This document shows positions 7,642-15,532 of a DNA stretch of 43,776 nucleotides, piece by piece. Below the pieces are notes generated by a model. The model was not told where the DNA came from. It was given only the letters and a program-made list of their open reading frames with translations, and did no database searches. Where the stretch lies: positions 1 through 43,776 of the forward strand of contig CACYTF010000046.1 of NCBI GenBank assembly GCA_902777335.1, read 5' to 3'. Position 1 is the first letter of the stretch; every line of letters starts with the position of its first letter. The stretch is from an uncultured Eubacteriales bacterium (GTDB lineage: Bacteria; Bacillota; Clostridia; Christensenellales; Aristaeellaceae). The position numbers and the translations under genes were made by a program.

Positions 7642-8772
7642 ATGAAGAGCTATGCCATCATGCACTTAAATCGGCACGTCGCCACCATTCGTGGGGACGG
7701 CTCCTGCACGGTCTATTTTCCCCGATTCATGCCCTATAACCTCTATCTGGAGCGGGCGGAAGCGGGGGATTTGGACGTTCGGATGAACAATCTGAATAAT
7801 TTTTATTACTGGTGTGCCACGCGCCTCTTGACCCTGGACCGGAAATATGCCAAGGAGATTCTGAACAGTCTGGGCATGAAGCAGGCCGTGACGGACAAGG
7901 ATCGCGCGGAAATCGCCATTACCTACCACGCGCTTTGCCTGACGGATGTCTATTGGGTCCGGGAGCTTCGGGAGAAAGTGACCTATGAGGAAATCAACCT
8001 GTATGATCATTCGCTTTCCGACGCTTTTGTCGATGTGGCGCTTCGGGGGCGGTCGCTGACGGCGCAGAACGCGGCGCTGCTGGACAGGCGCGACAGTGCG
8101 GGCGACCTGGCCACCGCGGGCGTGGCGCCCAAGGCGTGGATTCGCAGGGACGGTGCATTCTGGCTGCTGAAGGACGGCGATCCGAGGGAAGTGGAGGCCG
8201 AGCTGATGGCCAGCCAAATCACCCGCTGCTTTGATGTGGAACAGGTGCTCTATGAGCCAGAGGACTATCAAGGTCAGCGCGTATCCGCCAGTCGGCTCAT
8301 GACCACGAAGGAACGGAGCATCGTACCGGCGGAATTTGTGGAGGTCTATGCCACCAACGCTGAGCGGGAATTGATGGATTATGTCAGAAGGTATGATCTG
8401 CGGGGCTATCACATGATGAATATCGTGGACTATCTCATTGGAAATACAGATCGGCATTGGGGAAATTGGGGCTTCTGGGTGGATAATCAGAACAACCGGT
8501 TTCTCAGGCTGCACCCGCTGATGGATTTCAACAAGGCCTTCCACGCCTATGATTCCATCGAGGGCGCGAAATGCCTCACCACAAAAGAAAACATGTCGCA
8601 GAAGGATGCCGCGATCCGGGCGGTGAAGGCGATTGGATTGAACCAGATCAGGGCGTTGCCGGATGACCTGGCCAGATTCTTCTATTATGCCAATCTGAAA
8701 ATCCGTATGCGTCTGGATATCATGTTCCGTATGCGATTGGATGTGCTTAAGAAAGCAGAAGAAGCGAGGTGA
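7642..8772 (+). CDS. HipA-like Ser/Thr protein kinase in a type I R-M operon
   Basis: 376 aa. The C-terminal half has HipA-type kinase motifs: a VAPKAW loop and a WLLKDGD lysine near residue 177, the catalytic GNTDRHWGNWGF (Asp ~270) and the metal-binding LMDFNKAF (Asp ~294). The N-terminal ~140 residues are not like classical HipA and hold a conserved aromatic-rich block (NNFYYWCATRLLTLDRKYAKE). No HipB-like antitoxin is adjacent. AGGAG lies about 10 nt before ATG 7642. Its stop is 4 nt before the hsdR start, and hsdR's ribosome site GAGGTGA is formed by the end of this gene, so the two are translationally linked. GC content is closer to the host than that of hsdS. The substrate is unknown; HipA-family kinases can stop growth by phosphorylating tRNA synthetases, but that is not shown here. 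Confidence 0.8.
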   Translation: MKSYAIMHLNRHVATIRGDGSCTVYFPRFMPYNLYLERAEAGDLDVRMNNLNNFYYWCATRLLTLDRKYAKEILNSLGMKQAVTDKDRAEIAITYHALCLTDVYWVRELREKVTYEEINLYDHSLSDAFVDVALRGRSLTAQNAALLDRRDSAGDLATAGVAPKAWIRRDGAFWLLKDGDPREVEAELMASQITRCFDVEQVLYEPEDYQGQRVSASRLMTTKERSIVPAEFVEVYATNAERELMDYVRRYDLRGYHMMNIVDYLIGNTDRHWGNWGFWVDNQNNRFLRLHPLMDFNKAFHAYDSIEGAKCLTTKENMSQKDAAIRAVKAIGLNQIRALPDDLARFFYYANLKIRMRLDIMFRMRLDVLKKAEEAR

Positions 8773-8776
8773 TCCC

Positions 8777-11700
8777 GTGACCAACTTCGATTTCCTCCTT
8801 ACCTCCCCCGCGTTTGAGCCGTTCGCGGCGGCGGCGGTGGCGGCGGAGCGCGTGTTCGCCATCGACCCGGCCACCTGCGCACTGAACTGCCGCCGGGCGA
8901 TGGAGGCGGCGGTCAAGTGGATGTATTCGGTGGACGCGGAACTGCAGCCGCCGTGGGACGACCGGCTGGTCTCGCTGCTGTCCACCGAGGAATTCCGGGA
9001 CATCGTGGGCGAGGACATGCTGCGGCGCATGGATTACATCCGCCATGTGGGCAACGACGTAGCCCACAACAGCCGCCCCGTCACGCCGGAGCAGGCGCTT
9101 CTCTGCCTGAAGAACCTGTTCGCGTTCATGGACTTCGTGGCCTACTGCTACGCGGACAGCTATGCGCCGCGGGAGTACGACCCCGCGCTGGCCACCGCAG
9201 CGCCCGCGCCCGCGCCAGCCGCGCCGGTCGCACCGGAGGTGGACCTCGACACGCTGATGCGGGAGAACGAGCGCCTGCGCGAAGAACTCACCGCCCGCCG
9301 CGAGGCCCAGCAGCCCGCCTATACGCCCAAACCGCTGGACATCTCCGAATACGACACCCGCAAGCTGTACATCGACGTGATGCTGCGGGATGCCGGCTGG
9401 ATCGAAGGCCGCAACTGGATCAACGAATATCCCGTCAAGGGCATGCCCAGCGCCTCCGGCGAGGGCCGCGCCGACTATGTGCTGCTGGGCGACGACGGTC
9501 GCCCGCTGGCTGTGATTGAAGCCAAGGCCACCTGCAAGGACGTGGCCGTCGGTCGCCAGCAGGCGAAGCTGTACGCCGACGCGCTGGAAAGGCAGTTTGG
9601 CCGCCGCCCGGTGATCTTTCTGACCAACGGCTTCGACACGCGCATCTGGAACGACCGGCATGAGCCGGAGCGCCGCGTGGCGTGCGTGTGGTCCAAGCGC
9701 GATCTGGAGAAGCTGTTCAACTTGGAGGCCGCCCGGACAAGCCTCAAAAACACGACGGTGAACAAGGCCATCGCCGGGCGCTACTATCAGGAGGGCGCGA
9801 TTCGCGCCGTCTGCGACGCCTTCGATGAAAAGAACCGCCGCAAGGCGCTGCTGGTCATGGCCACCGGCAGCGGAAAGACCCGTACCGTCATCGCGCTGGT
9901 GGACGTGCTGCTGCAGCACGGGTGGATTCGCGACGTGCTGTTCCTGGCCGACCGCACCAGCCTGGTCACCCAGGCCAAGCGCGCCTTCGTGAACCTGCTG
10001 CCCAACCTGTCCGTCACCAACCTGTGCGAGGAGCGGGACAACCTCGGTGCGCACTGCGTGTTCTCCACCTACCAGACGATGTTCGGGCTGATCGACTCCG
10101 CCGCCGACGCGGAGGGCCGACTGTTCACCTGCGGCCACTTCGACCTGGTGATCTGCGACGAGGCGCACCGCTCCATCTACAACAAGTATCGGGATATATT
10201 CGACTACTTCGACGCCCGCCTGGTGGGCCTCACTGCCACGCCCAAGGACGAGATCGACCGCAACACCTACGATGTGTTCGACCTGGGCGTCAACACGCCC
10301 ACCTACGCCTACGAGCTGGCCCAGGCCGTGAAGGATGGATACCTGGTGGATTTCAAATCCGTCGAGACGCGGCTGAAATTCCTGACGGAGGGCATCGTCT
10401 ACGACGACCTGCCGGAGGATGAACGAGAAGCGTATGAGGCCACCTTCACCGACGAGGACGGCAACCTGCCCGAAGCCATCGACCCCTCCGCGCTGAACGC
10501 CTGGGTGTTCAACGAGGACACCATCCGCGAAGTGCTGAACCTTTTGATGACGAAGGGCATCCGCGTCAATTACGGCGAGGCGCTGGGCAAGACCATCATC
10601 TTCGCCAAGAATCACACCCACGCCGAAAAGATCCTCGAAGTATTCTACCGGGAATACCCCGCGCTGGTCGGTTACGCGAAGGTGATCGACAACTACATGA
10701 CCTATGCCCAGTCCGCCATCGACGAATTCAGCGAGGGCGACAGTCTGCCGCGCATCGCCATTTCCGTGGATATGCTGGACACGGGCATCGACATTCCGGA
10801 GATCGTGAACCTGGTGTTCTTCAAGAAGGTGATGAGCAAGGCCAAGTTCTGGCAGATGATCGGGCGCGGCACACGCCTGTGTCCTGGGCTTCTGGACGGC
10901 GCGGACAAGGAATGCTTCTATATCTTTGACTTCTGCGGCAACTTTGAATTCTTCCGCGTGAAAAAGGGCGGCAGGGAAAATGCTGGCGGCTTGACGCTGC
11001 AGGGCGCGATCTTCCGGCTGAAGGCGCAGCTGGCCTACAAACTGCAGGATCTGGCGCATCAGACGCCGGAGCTGGCCGCATTCAGAGAATCACTGGTGAA
11101 CGATATGCTCGGAAAGGTGCAGGCGCTGAACCGGGACAACTTTGCCGTCAAGCTACACCTGCAATATGTGGAACAGTTCTCCTCGCCCGAACGCTTCGAC
11201 GCGCTGAGCTATCAGGACACGCTGACGATGACCGAAGAACTCGCACCGCTGGTGCTGCCCGACAGCGACGACGCCAGCGCGGTGCGCTTCGACGCGCTGA
11301 TGTACGGCATCGAGCTGGCACAGCTGGAGGGACAGAAATATGCCCGCGCGCGCAAGGATTTGATCAAGCGCGTGAAGGCGCTGTCCGGCGTGGCGAACAT
11401 CCCGGAAATCATGGCGCAATCGGCGCTGATGCACAGGATATTGCATGAAGGCTATCTGGACAGCGCCGGCGTCGGTCAGCTGGAGGACATCCGCGAAAAC
11501 CTGCGCAGCCTGATGAAGTACCTGCCCTGGGACGGTGAAATCTATCACACCAACTTCAACGACGATATACTGTCCATGGATTGGCATGATTCCGACCTGG
11601 AGAGCGACGACCTGAGCAACTATCGCGCCAAGGCCGAGTTTTATGTGCGGCAGCACCCGGATCACCTGGTGATCCACAAGCTGCGGACCAACCAGCCGCT

Positions 11701-12076
11701 CACCGAGACCGACGTGCAGACCCTCGAGAGCATCCTATGGGGCGAAGTCGGCACCCAACAGGACTATGAGGCGGCCTTTGGGCACAAGCCGCTTGGGGAA
11801 TTCGTGCGCGAGATCGTGGGACTGGACATGAATGCCGCCAAGGAAGCGTTTGCCCGCTATCTGGACGACACGCGCCTGGACAGCCGACAAATCTATTTTG
11901 TGAACCAGATCGTGGAATACATCGTGCACAACGGTGTGATGAAGGATCTGTCCGTGCTGCAGGAACCGCCGTTTACAGACCGGGGCAGCATCGTGGACAT
12001 CTTCCGCGATACGTCGCTGTGGATGGACATTCGCAACGTCATAGAGGGCATCAACGACAACGCCGCGGTGGGGTGA
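8777..12076 (+). CDS. hsdR: Type I restriction endonuclease subunit HsdR
   Basis: 1,099 aa motor and nuclease subunit. Order: DUF4145-like N-terminal domain (~1-130), a coiled-coil linker (~165-185), HSDR_N nuclease domain (~200-320), DEAD-type helicase with Walker A ATGSGKT (362-368) and DEAH (461-464), helicase C domain ending in MIGRGTRLCPG, and an EcoEI_R_C-type tail. This architecture is that of HsdR proteins paired with HsdMs of this type. The GTG at 8777 is chosen because GAGGTGA precedes it and the N terminus matches family members; the longer in-frame start at 8741 lies inside the kinase gene. All motifs look intact. A strong terminator follows at 12097. Confidence 0.95.
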   Translation: MTNFDFLLTSPAFEPFAAAAVAAERVFAIDPATCALNCRRAMEAAVKWMYSVDAELQPPWDDRLVSLLSTEEFRDIVGEDMLRRMDYIRHVGNDVAHNSRPVTPEQALLCLKNLFAFMDFVAYCYADSYAPREYDPALATAAPAPAPAAPVAPEVDLDTLMRENERLREELTARREAQQPAYTPKPLDISEYDTRKLYIDVMLRDAGWIEGRNWINEYPVKGMPSASGEGRADYVLLGDDGRPLAVIEAKATCKDVAVGRQQAKLYADALERQFGRRPVIFLTNGFDTRIWNDRHEPERRVACVWSKRDLEKLFNLEAARTSLKNTTVNKAIAGRYYQEGAIRAVCDAFDEKNRRKALLVMATGSGKTRTVIALVDVLLQHGWIRDVLFLADRTSLVTQAKRAFVNLLPNLSVTNLCEERDNLGAHCVFSTYQTMFGLIDSAADAEGRLFTCGHFDLVICDEAHRSIYNKYRDIFDYFDARLVGLTATPKDEIDRNTYDVFDLGVNTPTYAYELAQAVKDGYLVDFKSVETRLKFLTEGIVYDDLPEDEREAYEATFTDEDGNLPEAIDPSALNAWVFNEDTIREVLNLLMTKGIRVNYGEALGKTIIFAKNHTHAEKILEVFYREYPALVGYAKVIDNYMTYAQSAIDEFSEGDSLPRIAISVDMLDTGIDIPEIVNLVFFKKVMSKAKFWQMIGRGTRLCPGLLDGADKECFYIFDFCGNFEFFRVKKGGRENAGGLTLQGAIFRLKAQLAYKLQDLAHQTPELAAFRESLVNDMLGKVQALNRDNFAVKLHLQYVEQFSSPERFDALSYQDTLTMTEELAPLVLPDSDDASAVRFDALMYGIELAQLEGQKYARARKDLIKRVKALSGVANIPEIMAQSALMHRILHEGYLDSAGVGQLEDIRENLRSLMKYLPWDGEIYHTNFNDDILSMDWHDSDLESDDLSNYRAKAEFYVRQHPDHLVIHKLRTNQPLTETDVQTLESILWGEVGTQQDYEAAFGHKPLGEFVREIVGLDMNAAKEAFARYLDDTRLDSRQIYFVNQIVEYIVHNGVMKDLSVLQEPPFTDRGSIVDIFRDTSLWMDIRNVIEGINDNAAVG

Positions 12077-12096
12077 AACGCCGCCGCAACGACAAT

Positions 12097-12126
12097 AAGC
12101 CCGGGCTGAAACCGCCCGGGCTTTTT
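12097..12126 (+). terminator. Terminator of the R-M operon
   Basis: A perfect 10-bp GC-rich stem (AAGCCCGGGC / GCCCGGGCTT) with a 7-nt loop, followed by TTTTT. It lies between the convergent ends of hsdR and the Big2 protein gene and may serve both strands. Confidence 0.9.
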
Positions 12127-12136
12127 GCGTGCATGG

Positions 12137-14476
12137 TCAGTTCCCCATCATGATGCCGTAGATCTCCACAGCCTTTGTGCCCCGGGTAACCGACTTGGAT
12201 TCCTTGTCCACGGGGACCTCATATTTGAGGCACACCAGCGCGCCGGCGCTGCGGGCGGCTTCGCTGCCGGTCAGCTTGCCGGCGTTCGTGCTCTTCCAGG
12301 TGTTGTAGACGTAGGCGTAGCTTCCCCTGAAGTCGTACAGTATCATCTCGTTCTCGGCAACGGCCACCTGCTGGGCGGTGAGGCGGCCCTCGGCGTCGGC
12401 GTGCTTGCGGTACATGGCGACCAGGGTCTTGGTGCGCGGGCCCGTCCACTGCACCAGGCCCAGGCCGAACTTGCCCACCCAGCCGTCCGCGGCCAGCGCG
12501 CTGACAAACGCCTCCAGCTCGGCCAGGTCGATGTCCTGCACATACTTGCCGGAGAAGTTGTCGCGGTAGTAGTTCTCCTCGCCGTAGCGGACGCGGGCCT
12601 CGGCCTCGCCGGTGTAGGCCTCCGCCTCCTCCGGCAACAGGTACACCGCGGTCAGCTTGTATTCGCCGTTCACCTTGGTGTAGTAATCGCCGCCGTCCAG
12701 GTAGCAGAAGTAGCGGGGCCGCTTCTGATAGTTCTTGATGTACTTGCTGCTCTCGAACAGGCCGTAGGTGCCCTCGGCGTACACATTCGCGCCGACACCC
12801 GCGGCGAAGGCGGGCTCGAATCCGGCGCTGACCAGCAGCTCCACCACGCTGGCGATGGCCGCGCGCTTGCCGCCCAGGGCGCTGCTGGCCCGCAGGCGGG
12901 CGGCCATGGCGGCCGCGTTCGGGTTCTGGGAGGTCGTAGGTTGCTCCGCCTCCGGCGCGGCCTCGACGACGGTCACCTTGCACTTGGCGACGCGCTTGTT
13001 GAAGGTCTTCACCGCCACGGTGGCGGTGCCCGGCTTCAGGCCCTTGACCCGGCCCTCCGCGTCCACGGAGGCCACCTCCGGGTCGCTGCTCTTCCACGTC
13101 AGCACCGACGACGCGCCCGCCGTCACCTTCGCCGTCAGCTGGGCCGTCTGCCCGACCGCGATGGAGAGCGTCTTCTCGGACAGCGCCACCTTCTTCGGCG
13201 CGTCGACCACCTTCACCTTCACCGTCGCCTTCAGGCCGTTGTGGGTCTTCACCGCGACGGTGGCCGTGCCCGCCTTCTTGGCGGTGATCAGGCCCTTGGA
13301 GGAGACCTTCGCCACCGACTTGTCGCTGCTGGCAAAGCGCAGCACCGCGCTCTCCCCCGCGCCGTAGAACGGCACGAGCTGCAGCGTCTCTCCCTTGCCC
13401 AGGGTCAGCTGATCGACGCCCAGCGAGAGGGCGGTGGGCTGACGCCCCTCCAGCACCACGACCTTGCACGTGGCGTGCTTCCCGTTGAAGGCCCTGACCC
13501 CCACCGTGGCCGTACCCGGGCCGACGGCCTTCAGACCGCCCTCCGCGTCCACCGCCACCACGGCCTCGTCACTGCTCTTCCACTCGAGGGTGGAGGCGCT
13601 CCCACTGGGCAGCTTCGCCTTCAGGGCCCCCGTCTCGTCCAGGCCGAGCACCAGCTTGCTCGCGGACAGCGCCACCTTGGACGGGGCCTTCCCCACCTTC
13701 ACGGAGACCGTGGCACTGGCGCCGTTGTAGGCCTTCGCCATGACGGTGGCCGTGCCCGTGCCCTTCGCGGTGAGCTGGCCCGTCTTGCTGACCTTTACCA
13801 CGCTCTTGTCGCTGCTGTACCAGGCGACGCTGCCCGCCGCGCCTTCGGGCATGGCGGCCTGCAGCGCCCGCGTCTCGCCCTTGCCCAGCGTCAGCGCCTC
13901 CGCGCTCAGCTTCAGCCACGCCGGGGCGTCCAGCACCTCGACGACGCCGACGACCACCTGGCCCTTTTCATTCGCGGCGGCCACCCGCGCGGTGCCCAGG
14001 CCCACGGCGGTGATGCTGCCCTTACCCGCGTCGGTGGTCACCACCGACGTGTTGTCGGACTTCATCGCCGCGACGGCCGTGCCCAGGGTATAGACCTCGC
14101 CGAGCCCCAGCCGCAGGCCGGATGCCTGCGCCGCCGCGCCGCCAGTGGTGTCCTCCGGCGCCATGACCGCCCAGAAATCCTGTGTGCCGCTCATTTCAGA
14201 CGGGACCTCCTCCTGTTGCTCCGCCCCGGGAAGCGCCATATCGGTCAGCTCCTCCACCGGCGCGTCCACGCGCTCCGGCACGACCTCCGCCCCGTCGGTC
14301 CAGACCCAGTCCGTCCCGTCCGGCGCGGCTTCGACTGACTCAACCGCTCCGTCTGTATGTATGGCGGGATCGTCCAGCGACACCTCGCCCAGCTCCTCGG
14401 CGCCCGCCGCGGCGGACAGGCAAAGGGCCAGCGCCAGGATCAGCGCCGCCAGCCTGTAGCTTCTGTGATGCTTCAT
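12137..14476 (-). CDS. Secreted Big2-repeat protein with phage-tail-lysozyme-like C terminus
   Basis: 779 aa. A signal peptide (residues 1-26, ending AAAGAEE) is followed by at least five bacterial Ig-like Big2 repeats (~150-510), each with the pattern V-x-L-x-LxxGET, then W-x-S-S/D-x-x-V-V/A and GTATV-x-V. After a short linker the last ~250 residues carry GVGANVYAEGTYG and GLGLVQWTGPRTKTL, typical of phage tail-tip lysozyme-like domains. The protein may therefore hold and cut peptidoglycan or another wall polymer outside the cell. The GGGAGG ribosome site precedes the ATG. The number of repeats is counted by eye. It has no LPxTG or other visible wall anchor. It could alternatively be a pure adhesin if the lysozyme-like domain is inactive. 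Confidence 0.82.
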   Translation of the reverse strand: MKHHRSYRLAALILALALCLSAAAGAEELGEVSLDDPAIHTDGAVESVEAAPDGTDWVWTDGAEVVPERVDAPVEELTDMALPGAEQQEEVPSEMSGTQDFWAVMAPEDTTGGAAAQASGLRLGLGEVYTLGTAVAAMKSDNTSVVTTDAGKGSITAVGLGTARVAAANEKGQVVVGVVEVLDAPAWLKLSAEALTLGKGETRALQAAMPEGAAGSVAWYSSDKSVVKVSKTGQLTAKGTGTATVMAKAYNGASATVSVKVGKAPSKVALSASKLVLGLDETGALKAKLPSGSASTLEWKSSDEAVVAVDAEGGLKAVGPGTATVGVRAFNGKHATCKVVVLEGRQPTALSLGVDQLTLGKGETLQLVPFYGAGESAVLRFASSDKSVAKVSSKGLITAKKAGTATVAVKTHNGLKATVKVKVVDAPKKVALSEKTLSIAVGQTAQLTAKVTAGASSVLTWKSSDPEVASVDAEGRVKGLKPGTATVAVKTFNKRVAKCKVTVVEAAPEAEQPTTSQNPNAAAMAARLRASSALGGKRAAIASVVELLVSAGFEPAFAAGVGANVYAEGTYGLFESSKYIKNYQKRPRYFCYLDGGDYYTKVNGEYKLTAVYLLPEEAEAYTGEAEARVRYGEENYYRDNFSGKYVQDIDLAELEAFVSALAADGWVGKFGLGLVQWTGPRTKTLVAMYRKHADAEGRLTAQQVAVAENEMILYDFRGSYAYVYNTWKSTNAGKLTGSEAARSAGALVCLKYEVPVDKESKSVTRGTKAVEIYGIMMGN

Positions 14477-14516
14477 ATCCGTTACCTCCCCGGCCGAGCC
14501 GTGGTGATATGGATAT

Positions 14517-14545
14517 ATTTTATCATATTATTTCAAATTTTGCAA
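14517..14545 (-). promoter_or_regulatory. Promoter of the Big2 protein gene
   Basis: On the minus strand TTGCAA (14540-14545), a 17-nt spacer and TAAAAT (14517-14522) in the AT-rich gap between the glycosyltransferase and the Big2 gene. Confidence 0.6.
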
Positions 14546-14581
14546 ATGTTTTGCGCAAATGCATACAAATACGCACAAATG

Positions 14582-15532
14582 TTACTTCAGGTGCTCCTCC
14601 AATATGAACTTGGGCCGCCGCTTGGTCTCCATGTAGATCTTGCCCACGTACTCGCCGATCAGGCCCAGCGCCATCAGCTGCAGGCCGCCCAGCAGCCAGA
14701 TGGACATCATCAGCGAGGCCCAGCCGGCCACGGTCTTCCCCCGCGCCAGCGACACGATCACGTACACCGCCATCACCAGGCCCAGCAGCGCGCACAGCGC
14801 CCCCAGCAGCAGCACGTAGCGTATGGGCTTGTTGCTCAGCGAGGTGATGCCCTCCATCGCGAAGGCGATCATCTTCTTCAGCGGGTACTTGCTCTCTCCC
14901 GCCACGCGCTCGCCGCGCTCGTAGTACACCTTGGCGGTGTTGAAGCCCAGCATGGGCACCATGCCCCGCAGGAACATGTTCACCTCGCCGAAGGACAGCA
15001 GCGCCTGCAGCGCCCGGCGCGACAGCAGCCGGTAGTCCGCGTGGTTGTACACCATGTTCACGCCCAGCTTGCCCATCAGCTTATAGAAGCCCTGGGCCGT
15101 GGTGCGCTTGAACACGGTGTCCGTCCTGCGGCTGGAGCGCACGCCGTACACCACGTCCGCGCCCTTTTGATATTCCTCCAAGAAGCCGTACATGGCGTTC
15201 ACGTCGTCCTGCAGGTCCGCGTCGATGGTGATCACGCAGTCGCAGCGCTCCGCGGACAGCGTCATGCCCGCCCACAGCGCGTTCATGTGGCCCACGTTGT
15301 GGGCCAGTTTTACGCCCTCGAACCGGGGATCCGCCGCGTGCAGGCCGGTGATGACCTTCCAGGTGTCGTCCCGGCTGCCGTCGTTCACCAGCACGATGCG
15401 GCTGGCCGGATCGATGATCTCCCTGGCGATCATGTCGTCGGTCAGCGCCGTCAGCCGCCCGGCCGTGATCGGCAGCGCCTCCTGCTCGTTGTAGCAGGGT
15501 ACGACGATAAACAGTACCGGCTTTTTGGCCAT
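14582..15532 (-). CDS. GT2 family glycosyltransferase (GtrB/DPM1-like)
   Basis: 316 aa. The N-terminal GT-A domain starts with VLFIVVPCYNEQEALP and carries VLVNDGSRDDTW and ITIDADLQDD (the DxD metal site). Two hydrophobic segments at ~235-260 and ~270-290 anchor it in the membrane. This layout matches undecaprenyl- or polyprenyl-phosphate glucosyl/mannosyl transferases such as GtrB. Its start overlaps the stop of the YfhO-type gene by one base (TGATG), and YfhO/GtrC-type membrane proteins often use the lipid-linked sugar such enzymes make. Together they probably glycosylate a wall polymer such as a teichoic acid. Sugar and acceptor are not predictable from the sequence. Confidence 0.9.
   Translation of the reverse strand: MAKKPVLFIVVPCYNEQEALPITAGRLTALTDDMIAREIIDPASRIVLVNDGSRDDTWKVITGLHAADPRFEGVKLAHNVGHMNALWAGMTLSAERCDCVITIDADLQDDVNAMYGFLEEYQKGADVVYGVRSSRRTDTVFKRTTAQGFYKLMGKLGVNMVYNHADYRLLSRRALQALLSFGEVNMFLRGMVPMLGFNTAKVYYERGERVAGESKYPLKKMIAFAMEGITSLSNKPIRYVLLLGALCALLGLVMAVYVIVSLARGKTVAGWASLMMSIWLLGGLQLMALGLIGEYVGKIYMETKRRPKFILEEHLK

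Noticed and set aside
7642..8772. HipBA toxin-antitoxin pair
   Set aside because: No HipB-like helix-turn-helix gene lies next to the kinase; the upstream AlbA_2 protein is not a HipB homologue.
12125..14338. Long plus-strand open frame opposite the Big2 gene (and similar long frames opposite dnaE, hsdR, yfhO, DUF4317/prs)
   Set aside because: High GC with G/C-rich third positions keeps antisense frames open; these have no recognisable domains, Arg/His/Gly-rich composition and no ribosome sites, while the opposite strand carries complete known proteins.
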